Assembly: GCA_003991915.1 (NCBI GenBank)
Contig: RQTK01000331.1
Span: forward strand, 214,996-278,995
Source of the DNA: Elysia chlorotica
Lineage: Eukaryota; Mollusca; Gastropoda; Plakobranchidae
Direction: 5' to 3'
DNA length: 64,000 nt
Part shown: positions 30,776 through 43,109 of the stretch, one piece after another
Numbering within the stretch: the stretch's first letter is position 1
How the letters are laid out: every line of letters starts with the position of its first letter
Translations under genes and position numbers: made by a program
The notes under the pieces: model-generated
What the model was told of the DNA's origin: nothing
Seen by the model: only the letters and a program-made list of their open reading frames with translations
The model's database searches: none

Positions 30776-31400
30776 TTTTTATTTTGGTTTTTTTTTTTGG
30801 GGGGGGGGCTTATACGGGGGGGCTGGGCCCGGAGCCATGATCCCTAAATACGGATACGGTTTATTCGTAGCTTTATTCTTAGTTTTATGTCAGATGTACA
30901 TTGGGAGAACAGACCAGTCACGATTTCATTGAAATTAGCAGAAAAGAAAACTTCAAGACTTTGTGTAAGTTGTAGAAGTCTCTATGTCTACGTTTTAGAT
31001 CCACTAATAGCATACTTTCCTGGTATAAGAATTTCTTTGAAACAAAAATTCGTAATGGCTATTCATTTCTTTTCCCCCTATTTTGGAGTTTTATTTGTAT
31101 TATTTAAGTGTTACACTTCTCACATCGTTTTTTTTTAAATATCGTAACCGTGGTATTGCATGTTATCCATGGTGTATATTTATTTTTAATTTTGCATGAA
31201 CTTATATTTGAATTTTTAGTGTCACTTTTGTCTTCCTTATCGGTCACATTTGAGCTGCCAATGTTCGCATCTGAATTTTGACTTTGTTACATTTGAGGCT
31301 TTTTTGTCAGATTCCAACTCACGTTTGAGCTGTGAGAACTATATTTCGGGATTATGTTTTTACCGTGAACATTCATTTAAACGATTATCCATTTAATAGT
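29526..31400. other. Intergenic with poly-T/poly-G tract
   Basis: A nearly pure T tract of about 90 bases (30701-30798) followed by G-runs; otherwise anonymous. Confidence 0.7.
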
Positions 31401-31404
31401 AACT

Positions 31405-31715
31405 CCAGACATAGGGCCGCCAGTATTAAGTAGCTTACGACTCGTCGTATGTCTGTTGTTGAGTTGAGTTAGTTTAACGTCCAACGTCAGCACTATTATA
31501 GGCTATTTTGTGGACGGACTCCAAGACTGATATCGGACAATTTTATGTGCTGCCCCACAGGAGACTCCTGTTCCAGTCGGTCACATTAAACTGACACCGA
31601 TCCACCCAGTAGGTGAAGAGATCGCCGGAACATCGTATGCCTTCTGAGTCTCAAAATGTTACGACAAGTAATAAGCTACCGAGACGTGTACTTACGGCCC
31701 CAAGTGTAACCATAA
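31405..31715. mobile_element. Foldback/MITE-like element split by a SINE
   Basis: Left arm GTAGCTTACGACTCGTCGTA and, inverted at the right, GTAGCTTATTACTTGTCGTA, with GGGCCG-type outer ends. Between the arms lies an inverted SINE. The arms match those of the foldback at 41796-41925. Non-autonomous DNA element; transposase family unknown. Confidence 0.6.
31457..31632 (-). repeat. SINE nested in the foldback element
   Basis: GAGTTGAGTTAGTTTAACGT, AACGTCAGCACTATTATAGG and CACATTAAACTGACACCGAT are the inverted family tail and body. The head is missing. Confidence 0.85.
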
Positions 31716-31719
31716 TTTA

Positions 31720-33165
31720 CTCGCGGAATTCAATCATTTGTTTTTAAAGTATTGGGTATTTTATAACATTATTCTACCCAAAAAGTGATAAGAAATGTCG
31801 TATAATAAACTCTGTTCTTTCTGCCTCAAAAAATTACCCATTTTTTAAAAGGTCACCAATTTCCAAACAAATCTTGTTCAGATCTACTATAATTATCAAA
31901 GCTTCCAATTCATATTTTTTTATTATAGAATTTGCTCATTTGCTTTCCAATTCTGGATTGATTTCAGTATGCGATCCTGCACATTTAACACTATTTCTTG
32001 CAATCTTTTTTCTTTACAGTGTATATAATATTTTCTTGAGACCTAGAAAATCTTAATCTGGGAGAGAGTTTCAATTTCTTGGGCAGCGCAGGCATTTAAT
32101 ATTTTTACTGAAATAAAAATACATTAATAGAGAGTATAGCACGTTTTAAACAAAAACATTGTTATAGTGTGTGTAGCAAAAATGTTGCATTGCGATATTA
32201 TATTTAATATCTACATAAATTTTAGTGGGAACAGCACTCCTGTCCGTTTGCTCATTTTGTTTCCAATCGCGGATTACTTTGAGTAAAATGTAGGTATGCA
32301 CAGATGTCTACTAATATCTATTAAAAGATATTATGTGTATGTATGTAATCATGACCAATGTAAACACTATTAAAGGTATTTTGTCTATTCCTGCAACAAC
32401 AACAAATAATAAACTTTATATTTTTTAAGCTTTTAAATTGTTTGCTTCACAACTGTTTTTCTCCTCATAACTTTTAGGACAAATATTATGCTTATTTGGA
32501 TGTCCGATCCAAGTTTACGGTAAACATACTGTTATGTGATCATGCTTGTTCACCACTATTTTTTACTAAATAACATTTCTGTTCAAAGAACGGACTCGCA
32601 ACTGGTCGAATATAATTTGAGAGTTGAAAAAAAAGGAAATGGAAAAATATGTACGGATGCAAAAATATGCAGAATACGAAATATCTAAGCGCTTATAAAC
32701 CAAACCTGGAAGTAATCAAACCTGCTAATAATATTCAATATGTTTAATTTGAACAATAAGACCGAAAAAGAAGAAAAAAAAGTATTAAAACATTTTGTGT
32801 TTTAGATTATTTGCCTTTGCGGTATTTTTTTTCAAGAGTATATTTATTTCTAGATTTTGTCAACCCCAACCCAAACGCATTTCAGAGTATTAACAATAAC
32901 TGACGTTTATTAAACGTCTTCTAGAGGGTGACTTTAGATCTATATATAAGTGCTTTTTGAAAAAGACTATTCCTTAGCTAGGAGACATTGTTTGATCAAT
33001 CCTTTCTTACTGGCCTTTAACGTTAGGTTCAAAATTAATTGAGGCACGCAAATTTAACAGAAAAATCAATATTTTTAGTTGTTTTTTTTCACTGTATGAA
33101 ATTGAAGGCTAGATCGATAATGTATTCAGCGACAGAGCAAACAAAGAATATAATAATTTGTGTCC
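31720..33165. other. Intergenic, AT-rich, no feature seen
   Basis: No exon, RNA gene or known repeat recognised on either strand. Confidence 0.65.
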
Positions 33166-33500
33166 AAAGGCGGCGTAAATTTAATACAAAACTATGGCAC
33201 TACGACACTACGACACGTCAAAAACGGCGTCTGGGTTTCGAGAGTAACGTTACAGATTTTGTCGCGTGGCCCGCTCTCCTAGGCGTGCTAATTGTTAAAC
33301 TTTACCGCGAACAGCTCGGATTCGCAGGGAACGGAGGTATTAATTTTTTCGCGTGGACTGATGGCCCTAATTTAGGGTCCAGCTCAGCGGTCAACCGGCT
33401 GGCTCAGCGGGGATGAGCAGGGCTCCACGTCACACTTGATCCGTTGGCGGAGAGTGACCAGTAGAGGGCGCGCTGGTTTTCGTGTAAAGATATTAATTAA
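33166..33500. promoter_or_regulatory. CpG-richer patch with CTCF-type motif
   Basis: Base composition rises sharply and CG dinucleotides are frequent (for example GGCGGCG, GTCGCGTGG, TACCGCG). CCAGTAGAGGGCGC at 33458-33471 fits the CTCF core CCASYAGRKGGCRS at every position. The patch lies between the two convergent genes. It could be an insulator, an enhancer or the start of an unrecognised transcript. Confidence 0.45.
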
Positions 33501-33577
33501 TGTGCTAACCTGTTTTAGCGCCTGGAATTCGTTGTTTGAAGTTTGGGTGGGGAGTCTGTGGGTGAGGAAAGAAAAAA

Positions 33578-33885
33578 GGGGGGACGGGGTGGCTCAAAAT
33601 AATGTAGTGAGCTCGGTTGCAGTGTGAAAGGTGCTATACAGTCTTCACTGTGCCGTATAAACGATTCAGTGTTAGAGCTCCCTGGTTTGATCCCCCCACC
33701 CCACCCCTTAAGAAAAATGGGGCAGCCCTATTCCCTTCTGGTTAGGTCGGTGACAGTGTAACAATGTCATGATCGGCATAAATCCAAGTCCTGGTATCTC
33801 CCTTCTTGTTCTGTATGGCAGCACGTAAAATGCAAGACATTAGTCTAAGAACCCACCCTGGCAATAGCCTAGTATACCATTGACC
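33578..33885 (+). repeat. Diverged SINE
   Basis: Body signature TTCTGGTTAGGTCGGTGACA, TGGTATCTCCCTTCTTG and GGCAGCACGTAAAATG. The head includes CTGGTTTGATCC. Old copy. Confidence 0.65.
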
Positions 33886-33952
33886 TGAAGAAACTACCAA
33901 ACAAAATGAAAGCAAATCACAACCTCAGAAAACTGTTTGATTATAGGGATCA

Positions 33953-34095
33953 GTTTAGTTGAGGTTTTTGCTTAGCCCGCGTCGTCAGCACAATGGAGGT
34001 TTTATTGTGGACGTGCTACCACTGACAGGCAGTGCAGGGATAACACGATCTCTGCTCAGCTGTTCACAAATATACTGAAACCGACTGCCGAAAAA
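33953..34095 (-). repeat. Diverged SINE fragment
   Basis: TTAGTTGAGGTTTTTGCTTA, CGTCGTCAGCAC and ATATACTGAAACCGACTGCC follow the order of the inverted family. Confidence 0.6.
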
Positions 34096-34107
34096 AAAAG
34101 AGTACGG

Positions 34108-34362
34108 GTAGTTGTTAATGTGGTTTAACATCCGACATCAACACTACATTGGCTATATTGTGGCCAGACCCACTATATTGTGGCCAGACCCAAAGACTGA
34201 CTTCTCAATGTTCTGCCACACATGAGACAGGGCGGGGATATAATGACCTCTGTTTCAGTAGGTCACAGTAGACTGACACCGACTCAAGAAGTAGGTGGCG
34301 CCATGGTGAAGGCTCGAACAACGGACATCTCCATCGGAAGCCGGTGTTCTAGCCCAACTACC
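34108..34362 (-). repeat. SINE with internal 20-bp duplication
   Basis: Inverted body and head. ACTATATTGTGGCCAGACCC occurs twice in a row, a small tandem duplication inside the element. ACACATGAGACAGGGCGGGG and GACTGACACCGACTC are family marks. Confidence 0.8.
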
Positions 34363-34364
34363 CC

Positions 34365-35187
34365 ACCCCCCCCTCCAAAAAAAGTTCTGGGCGAAATCGG
34401 ATAAATAAAATTTGATCGATGGTGGATTTTTCTCCAAGAAGAACGACGCTCCCTACCCCAAACCCATTAGGGGTTAAAATTTGCATGACATACGAGAAAA
34501 GGGAATAAAGTATTGTGATTATAGGTTTGTTTTGTACATGTATTAAAAAAAAGACTCAGTTTGTCAGTGATGTTTGAAGGATTTAAGGACAAATTACAAA
34601 AAGAAAATGATATCTACTAGGATACGCATATGTTTCTGCATTTTCAAACCTTCAGCCATTATCGATTCATTATTGATCCGAAGTGGACGTGTGACAAACA
34701 TTGACGAGGGATTCCCAATGTGTGAAAAACTCAAGCAGTAAACACTCCCTTTCCGAGACTTGCTATAACCAAAGGAGTATTTCTACTTACTTTGATATAA
34801 AGAATATATTGCCTTAATTCTGAAAATAATTACAAATTTAAAATGTAAAGAAAGATTTAAAACTACTCATACTAACGCAAGATACAATTTGGATGGGGCA
34901 TATCGGCATGTTTTAACCTTAATTACTTTGAAGATAATGGACACAATTCACTAAATAAAAAAATATATGTCTGTGTGCCAAATACAAGATCTTATTCTCC
35001 ATGGCAACATAGAAAATGTGTATCAAATTCAAAAGTGATGTTTTGTCATTATATTCTAGAAAAACAAAATCTTAAATTAATATACTGTTAAATATTTTAA
35101 AGTATATATAGTATACTTTATTCTATCATTTATATTTTACCACTGCTAAAGTTACTACAAATACTACTGCTGATAGTACAACAACTA
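34365..35187. other. Intergenic, no feature seen
   Basis: AT-rich; small inverted repeat AAAGTATA / TATACTTT near 35100. Confidence 0.6.
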
Positions 35188-35188
35188 G

Positions 35189-35268
<80 letters not shown>
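35188..35268. repeat. (ACT)n array
   Basis: About 27 ACT units. Confidence 0.97.
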
Positions 35269-35545
35269 AATTTCCCTATCACAACGGTTTGTCTGTTTGT
35301 CTGTCTGTATGTTTGCTGTCTCTATCTGCCTGTCTGTGTGCGTGTGTGTGTTGGCGTGTGTGTTTGGAAGGGTGGGGGTTAAAGTTAAAGGCAGCTTGCA
35401 GTCAGTCCGCGCGTTTGTTAACCGTGTTAATCAGATAATTTTAGCGGGTTAGACTTTACACCAATGAGCCCGTCTGTTTGTACTGCTATCGGCTTATAAA
35501 TAAGCTTTACTACTGAGCATTGGTTTCACACCTCTGCCAGCTTAG

Positions 35546-35654
35546 TTCTCCCAGAGACAACCTAGGCCAGGACTGTGAGGCGATCCAGGATTTCTCTCGG
35601 TCTATGGACCCAGTTGATGTGGAGATAACCATCCCTAGTATCTCCATTTCTTGA
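35546..35654 (+). other. Possible unrecognised terminal exon
   Basis: After an acceptor-like TTTCACACCTCTGCCAG, a frame reads LSSPRDNLGQDCEAIQDF, SRSMDPVDVEITIPSISIS and stop. The composition is more coding-like than the flanks. No family recognised and no upstream partner exon; it may equally be repeat-derived. Confidence 0.2.
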
Positions 35655-35727
35655 CCACTGTTCCTTGTCAGCGTGAGTAGCCTATAGAAACATTTCATGA
35701 ATTTTGTTTGCTTATTACACTGTATTT

Positions 35728-35955
35728 AGAGTCTATCGTCAGCACTTTTGAATAGGCCCCAAAACCAAAGTCTGGGAATTTTACGTGATGTCACAGAGAT
35801 ACACTACGGGAAGACTTGGGCTCCTGTCTCAGTTGGTCACATTATACTGACACCGACCCAACCTGTAAAGGACGAAATTGGACAATTCCATTTTTGACTG
35901 AACCGGGGGCATCTCGATTAGGAGACAAACTCTTACCAATTATGCCAGTTCACGC
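35728..35955 (-). repeat. SINE, near full length
   Basis: CTCCTGTCTCAGTTGGTCAC, TATACTGACACCGACCCAAC and a head region with ATCTCGATTAGGAGACAAAC. The tail is decayed. Confidence 0.8.
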
Positions 35956-36589
35956 CCAAATATTTCATAAGACCTAGCCCACTGCTCACAACGTTATACG
36001 GGTGAGTTCAATTTTTATAATTAACCATTAAAACATGCTATGTTTGATGTTTTCACGTTAAATTATTATATTGGTAGAAACCTATCATTTTACTTTAAAA
36101 AATTACCACGTTGTAGGTCAACTAAGTTTGTCAAATATTTTGAAATCAAATCATTCAAGTATAATAATATAATTCTTAAGAGTTTAGAGGTTTTATTTTT
36201 TTTAGCAAGAGAGAAACAAGCACAAATGTTACATTGAACATGATTTCATCACCATCATTATAATCATCACCATCTTTGTTCGGACCGACTGGGCAAGGGT
36301 GTTTGTGAGTGCCAACAAGAGACGAGACAAGTCATGGGTAAAATAGCAAACGACTAAAGAGAGGTAGCAGTTCCAAAATATGATCAAACCAAAATAATAG
36401 GAATCGGCATTTACATGATAGCCATATATAAAAGTACATAATTTTAACCAATGATATACGTGGGAAAATAGCACACGAGCCTAATTCAAATACAATTAAA
36501 GGGCCCATATATACTACACTAAGACTTAAGGCTAGATCGTGTAGTTACAACAGTTTGAGCTCAAGAAAATGACTTATATTATAGTTCCG

Positions 36590-36720
36590 ACCGACGGAGG
36601 TCCAGCGATGACAGTCCCGATGAGGGTCCGATGACGGTCCCAATGACGTTCCCGATGACAGTCCCAATACTGGTCCCCATGGTGGTCCAACAACGATTGT
36701 CCAAAGATGGTACTCCGGCG
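36590..36720. repeat. Degenerate minisatellite of about 12 bp
   Basis: Units like GATGACGGTCCC, GATGACAGTCCC and GATGAGGGTCC. Long open frames on both strands come from this periodicity. Confidence 0.75.
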
Positions 36721-37195
36721 ATGATGCAGTCAATGCAGTCAAGTAAGGCTGAAAGAACGGTAAAACTGATGATGACCAATGACAGAGTAGATGGGCTGAC
36801 CATGAGCAGTAGGGACCAGGCAGGCTGACAACGCCGTAATGGGCAGCATCTCAACACCAGCTCAAAAGAAGCTCATAGGCACAAGGGTGAGGTGCAGCGA
36901 CAGTGACATGGTACAGTACGAGTTGAGCGATTCGACAGCGAAGGTCAGTAGAATGTCCATACCCAGATGGGAGTACAGTTAAAGTTCTCGACTTATACTA
37001 ATTTAATAGATAGATCTAGCAAAAGCAAAATGATATGCAGCTCGGGTAGCAATACACATCCTCTGAACATATGAATCCATTAACTCCGCTCCTGGTTATA
37101 AGACGACTAACTTCGATTAGTATAACTCCTAACAAAGAAGGCAGAAGAGCCTGGTTCACCAACTACTGTGCACAAATCAGCATGCTCTCCTATAG

Positions 37196-37209
37196 CCATC
37201 ATCATCATT

Positions 37210-37257
<48 letters not shown>

Positions 37258-37265
37258 AGCATCGC

Positions 37266-37327
<62 letters not shown>

Positions 37328-37413
37328 CAATTATTATTACTATCAAAATCAACATTAGTATCATTATTATTATCGTCATCATGTTCATCATTTTCAACAT
37401 CCTCAGTATATGT

Positions 37414-37495
<82 letters not shown>
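37196..37495. repeat. Compound (ATC)n arrays
   Basis: ATC blocks at about 37196-37327 and 37410-37494 with a short CAG block (37246-37260) and an ATT-rich spacer. Confidence 0.96.
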
Positions 37496-37499
37496 ATAT

Positions 37500-40440
37500 T
37501 ATTATTATTATCAGTTCATATAATTAGATAATGTGATCGTTTGAAGGAAATCACACCAACAAAGAAGTACAGCAAGGTTCTTTGACTCTTCCTCTCTCTG
37601 GTTTCATCGTCAGAAACAGTATTATCATCATAACCATTATAGACGCCTCATCACGGTACCGTTATCATTAGCATTACCACCTTTTGGGTTTGATAAGATT
37701 TTCCCCGATTTGTATGTTTTCAAGTCATTATTATTTTTACTAGATATAATGGCACCACATTTTTTTTATTATATTTGTTTAGAAATTAACAATCCTTTAT
37801 CATTCTAACTTAGCCTTCAGTACTTTCAAGAATGTGTAAGCCGATAACGACTTATCAATTTTAACAGGCAACACTAAAACTTAGTTGATACACATGTGAT
37901 GTACATATTTTTTTCGTTATGTGGGAAGATGATTTCTTTTTAATTTGCTCATTTTGATAGAGTTTGTGAACATTTCCTTAGTCGCATAGGATTGCTTTAG
38001 TTTCCCCCACTTTGCTTTGGATTGTGAAAATTGTCTTAGTCCGATAAAATTATTTTAGAACCCTTTCCATTCACTGAGGTCTACCAGTAGACCATAATTG
38101 TAATAGTAACAGAAGACTTGATAAAGTATGGGCATTTAGAATAATGAGTATCTGAAAGCGTCAATGCAGCAAAACTTACTTGCCAAAAGTATAGTTTGAA
38201 ATTGTGGATCAATTTTTATTATAAATTGAATTTTTTTATAGTCTGATAAAAAAAGAAAATTAAATGTTCATTATATATGGTCCTTGATTACAACAGAATA
38301 ATAAATATACTAAAAAATCTACGAAAACTAATTCTTGTCACTCAATCGACCTGATAACGAAAAACTATTAAAACTAATTTTCCATAAAAGATGCAATTAA
38401 CTGTGTTTTATGCGTGTTTGGTTAGATATAATTGAATCATTATATCAAAATTCGAATTTAAAGTTTGATGTCATGGCAAACACTCATAATTTTTTAACTA
38501 AAATTTTTAATAAATTATAACAGGCCCAATGTTTAAAGTTCGGAATCCAAGGCAGGACTTGTCTCGAATAGGCATATAGCACAGGTTTTATAACAATTTC
38601 TTTACGTGCAATAATTGTTCATATCAAAGTTTAATATAAATGTACATTTTATCTTTACAAGCAGAATTTCAAACAAAATTTAGAGCTTAATCATTCTGTG
38701 GGTTGATTTTTTTCCATCATTATAGTTATAATATTACAAAGAATAATTTATATACACTGTTTTAAACTATAGGCTATCATTGCCTTTCAGAAAAAAAATG
38801 TTCTCATCATATTCAATATATAGAAGAGTATTAACCTGAATGCATACTTGTATTAACTTGATAAAGCCATGCATTTCATAGAATATTTTTTCTGAGATCA
38901 TTAAATACTTTTACGGTATATTTGTCCTTCTAAAAAAGATAAAAAAAAACAGCAAAGAAACTTTGTAGGACTCTTTTATCTAGCTTAATTTATCGTGCAT
39001 CTATATAATGCCAAAAACTATCCCAAGCAAAGAAACAAACATTTGAATTTCACCGTATCCTTTTAAAAACGGCTTTTCGGTCGTAGGTGTAATGTTTGTT
39101 TTTCATCCATCACAAAGTTGTTTAGCGAAGAGTGAAAACCCGTTCTCATTGTAGGTGAAGATTACAAGGTTTTATTCTATTAATAACATATCTTTATTAT
39201 CAATGATTCTCGTAGAAGTACCTACGGTTTTCTTCTGGATTGCCTGAGTTTTGAGAAAAATCCAAATCGAAGATTTTTTTTTTTGGTTGTTGTTGTTGTT
39301 GCTTTTGTGCATTAGAATGGCCAATACGGTTAGGTTTTGTGAGATGAATATTGGTTTTCTGACATCCAATGAGCATCTTGCAATACCAATTGCAAGAGCC
39401 ACATGCTGCAAAGTCCTTTGATTCCAAGTTTTAATTTGACAAGTATCTACAAAACATTGTATAGTACATGAAATACATTTAAATGTTAACCCCTTTACCT
39501 CCCGCCCGGATGGAAAGATTTCTCGTTGAAGCTTTTGGTGTAATGCTGACGTCTCAGTTGTATGGTATAATAAACTGGACATCCGTTACACTATTTGGTT
39601 CAATCAGAGTATTGGCTGAGGACTTTACAGAGTTAACCCTTTAGAACAGCTCAGTCGTTGATCAAAGCTTTCATGGAACTGTTAAAAAACGCTGCTAGTG
39701 TACATGAACACCTGAAAAGATGCGATATTGAATAAACACGAAGTGTACGTTCATATAAACGGAAGTAATGATTGTCAAGAACATTACAGCTTTGCTTTGA
39801 AGCCAATTTTGACTGTTCGTGGATTTTTTTAAATTAAACAAACGTTTAAAGAGTTAACGGTTTCTTCTAAGATTGTACTTATCTATAAAGTCAGTGACAT
39901 GTTGTTTAATACAGTATAATTCAATGAAGGAATGGCTGAACTTGTATCAAAATAATATCACTCAAAGAATCAATAAAAGAAACTGATAAAACAAATAATT
40001 TGAAAACAAGTTAATCAGAAGTTAAAAAGCAAGCTCTTTATTGGAGTAAAATGAAATGCGCAGTTTGAGTTTGTAATGAGTTTTTTGTCTTTGCGATGGC
40101 AAATCATCTGTTTGGATAAATAAATCTTCATAACTGTAGTTCGTAAAAGGTGTACGGCATAAGGGTTTATTCATGCATGTATTTAGAAAGGCTAAAAATC
40201 ATACATTATGATCTACGGTAGATTGGAGTTCTCCTGTCTAGTGCTAACTTTTTTGTTTTCTTATATTTAAATTATATTGAACATGTTACCATCTATTAAT
40301 GTTGTACGTGGTAGTAGTGATGGGGATGCACTTCTTTGATTTAACTCTATTCTGACTCTACATCGGCAGTTCATCATTATAATCTTCATCAAACCACTAT
40401 GGGCATACAATAAAAAAAATACTGGTTTTATACGTTTAAA
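37500..40440. other. Intergenic, AT-rich
   Basis: No recognised feature. The longest frame (39172-39582, - strand, 136 codons) matches no family I know and includes an asparagine/lysine run. Confidence 0.6.
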
Positions 40441-40679
40441 TATAGCTTGTTCAGCCCTAAAAGCAATAACACATTAGAGGAAACGACAAATTATTTAAAC
40501 ACACATACTAGCGAGGTTAAACTAAACTGTTTACTTCCAAACATTATTACCCAACAAAACTGTGTGTGTACCAATATATTCGTATGTTTTCTCTTTCCTG
40601 GTGCTGTGCCGTCACACAAACTTTCTTGGGAGGCATGGTTGGGCTCTTTAATCTAACCTTACTATTGAGAATATTTCAG

Positions 40680-40835
40680 GTTCACTCTGGTCAAGCAAAA
40701 CGAGGATGGAAAAAGTAGGAGCCCATTACAGAAACTCAAGATCACAATGAAAATAACTACAAGCTCCGGAGAATAGTTCTGGCAGACTTCAAAGTAACGG
40801 TCTTATATGGGGATCTTCACCAGCACCTTCTTCTG
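40680..40835 (+). other. Possible exon or exon relic
   Basis: Acceptor-like ATTTCAG and donor-like TTCTG|GTAAGT bracket 156 bases of higher GC. One frame reads FTLVKQNEDGKSRSPLQKLK then stops; another reads NNYKLRRIVLADFKVTVLYG. No frame is open throughout, so it is a relic or a coincidence. Confidence 0.15.
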
Positions 40836-41189
40836 GTAAGTAGACAAAACAACATTGCCTTCCATTGATACGCCCATATCATTTAAAAAAAAAATCTCCG
40901 ATAAGTTTTAGGAGTCATGATTTCTAGAGGAACTCTATGATGAGACGGAGCAATCAGTTATGGGTCAAACCTTGGATCCTTGCTCGTCGGGCTATAGCAT
41001 TACCAACTAGACAGTTTGGTTACTCGTATTTTTAAATGATCTAAAAGATTAAAGATTGCATAACCGAACTTTTTTTTTAAATTGGAAAATAAAATAGTTT
41101 TCTCTAGACTAGCGATATATATGGGACTCATGTAAATCAAAAGTATCCTAATGTTTTGATTGGGTCATTCGAAAACGAAATTAACGATT

Positions 41190-41410
41190 CAAAATAAATA
41201 AATAAATAAATAAAAACAAAGAAACTGTAGATACAGAGAGAAAAAGAGAGCGACAGAGAGACAGAGAAAGAGGCTGGGAGAGAGGGAGAAAAGAGGGAGA
41301 CGCAGAGAGAGAGAAAGATAGAAAGAAAGAAAGAGAGAGAAAGAGAGAGATATAGTTAGACAGGGAGAGTAGATGTGTGTATGTAAAGAGAGGTGTGTAT
41401 GTAAAGAGAG
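41190..41410. repeat. AAAT and GA-rich low-complexity sequence
   Basis: Five AAAT units at 41196-41215, then degenerate GAGA, then two copies of GTGTGTATGTAAAGAGAG. Confidence 0.85.
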
Positions 41411-41795
41411 GTGTGGGTGGGTGTAAGTTGTTGAAAATAATACAACATAATACAATTGTTTTGTATGTTTTAAAAATAATATTAATAGTGCCTACTTTTT
41501 TTAACCGAGTGATGCTGATCAAATGCAGAAATCCAATTGAATACAATGACATATAACATAACATAATTGTAATACCGAAAATTTTTTCTCAATCATAATT
41601 TTAAATAATGAGAAATAGAAGTATATCGACTTAATCACCATTGTTGTCACTTATGAATATAACAAACATAAACAGATAAATATTATTTTCTATTTATGCG
41701 GAATGTATTTTTTACAGTAATATATTTCCACAGGTCATCTATTTGGTGTGCATGTGCGCCTGAGGTACAAGTCACCTTAAATTTCCATACTTAAG

Positions 41796-41925
41796 AGTAA
41801 GAGTAGTAAGTACAACGCCACAGTAGCTTACGACACGTCATAAGTCTTCTTATTCTCACGTACTTAAGACGCTTTGTAAGCTACGTCATGTTTGTGCTTA
41901 CTGCCCTAAGTTTAGAAGAAACCGG
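41796..41925. mobile_element. Foldback/MITE-like element
   Basis: Imperfect inverted repeat of about 45-55 bp. The left arm contains CAGTAGCTTACGACACGTCA; the right arm, inverted, contains GACGTAGCTTACAAAGCGTC. The centre (TTCTTATTCTCACG) also folds. No coding capacity. Confidence 0.55.
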
Positions 41926-41929
41926 ACAC

Positions 41930-42865
41930 ATATTTTGTTTCATTAAAAAATATTTATTCTAGTTTTTTTATGTCTAAGAAAATACACCGTTAGAGGGACT
42001 GTTATTAGATTGTTAATACATTAATTTTCTCTAGGTCCACATTTTACCACCTGTAATATAATTGTCATGTTATCATCCTGTTCATTTTTAGTTCCCTCAT
42101 TTTGTAAATTAAAGAACTGTGTATGCAATGGTTTACATTTATGTCGATTAAAACTTTTTTTTTGCCGTTGACGTGTTTTTATACATCTTGTATACATTGT
42201 TTTATTTATTTTATTTTATTTTTATTAAACGCGACAGTTTTCAATCTGGATCTGTTTGTTATTATTTCTGCTTGTTTTAAATTGTTTAATTAAAGAATCA
42301 CACAAAAATTATATGAGCAGAATTATTGTGTTTTTTCCAAGCCTTTCTGTAAATAATAAAAAAAAATAGTTTGTCCAAAATAACAAAAAAAACACAAAAA
42401 ACAAACAAACAACAAGCCCAGCTTTTTTGTGCTTTAACTCATAAACGATGAGTTTAAAATGTCAAACCACTGTGATGTTCAAATTAAATATGCTGCCGAT
42501 ATTGTAATGCTCACATTAATCCATTTTGTTAGTAATATGCCTATGGTCTGAATGATTGTATTACAAAGATAATACATAAGTCTCTTTGTATAAGCAAAAT
42601 ATAAAACCTCATTAAAAGAGTTAGTATTCAAATACGCCTCGAGTTGTTTTATAACCACCACCTTTCAATAATCTTAGATAAAAATGGCGGGTTAGAAACA
42701 TGTGTACGATAATTTAATCCATTAGCATTAGATTCGTTGTTTTTATCAATGGCTTTACGATAGATCCTTTAAAATATGTTGGGACATAACCCTTTTAGAG
42801 TTATATATTTATGAATTTTTAATGTGTTTTTGAAACTGGCCATAGCATGTTGTCTCAAGAGGGTT
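41930..42865. other. Intergenic, AT-rich, no feature seen
   Basis: T-, A- and ACAA-rich sequence; no coding or RNA signal recognised. Confidence 0.65.
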
Positions 42866-42867
42866 CA

Positions 42868-43105
42868 TAGTTTGGTGGTTCAATGGGCTTCAACATTGCC
42901 CCTCCAATCAAAAGATTCCCGGTTCGAAACTCGCTGTCTGATTTCGTCCCCTACTGGGTAGGTCGGTGTTAGTATGATGTGACGGGATGAAACAGGAGTC
43001 CAGGTCTCCATTACGTTTATGGAACCACGTATTTTGTCAGAGGTTGGTCTTGGTATCCGTCTACAATAAGGCCTAAGTACTGATGCTGAACACTAAACAA
43101 CAATT
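42868..43105 (+). repeat. SINE, near full length
   Basis: Head with TTGGTGGTTCAATGGGC and CCGGTTCGAAAC, body CCCCTACTGGGTAGGTCGGT through GATGCTGAACACTAAACAAC. Confidence 0.8.
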
Positions 43106-43109
43106 GAAC

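Noticed and set aside
30538-30932. Phenylalanine-rich frames
   Set aside because: Created by a poly-T tract.
33039-33416. 125-codon + frame over the CpG-richer patch
   Set aside because: No recognisable motif; the frame is open because of local GC-rich composition. Kept only as a regulatory candidate.
37071-37527. Long frames over ATC-rich sequence on both strands
   Set aside because: Same microsatellite effect; no conserved residues outside the repeat.
39172-39582. 136-codon - strand frame
   Set aside because: Longest non-repeat frame outside the genes, but no family recognised, a low-complexity N/K run, no splice context and AT-rich flanks; likely chance.
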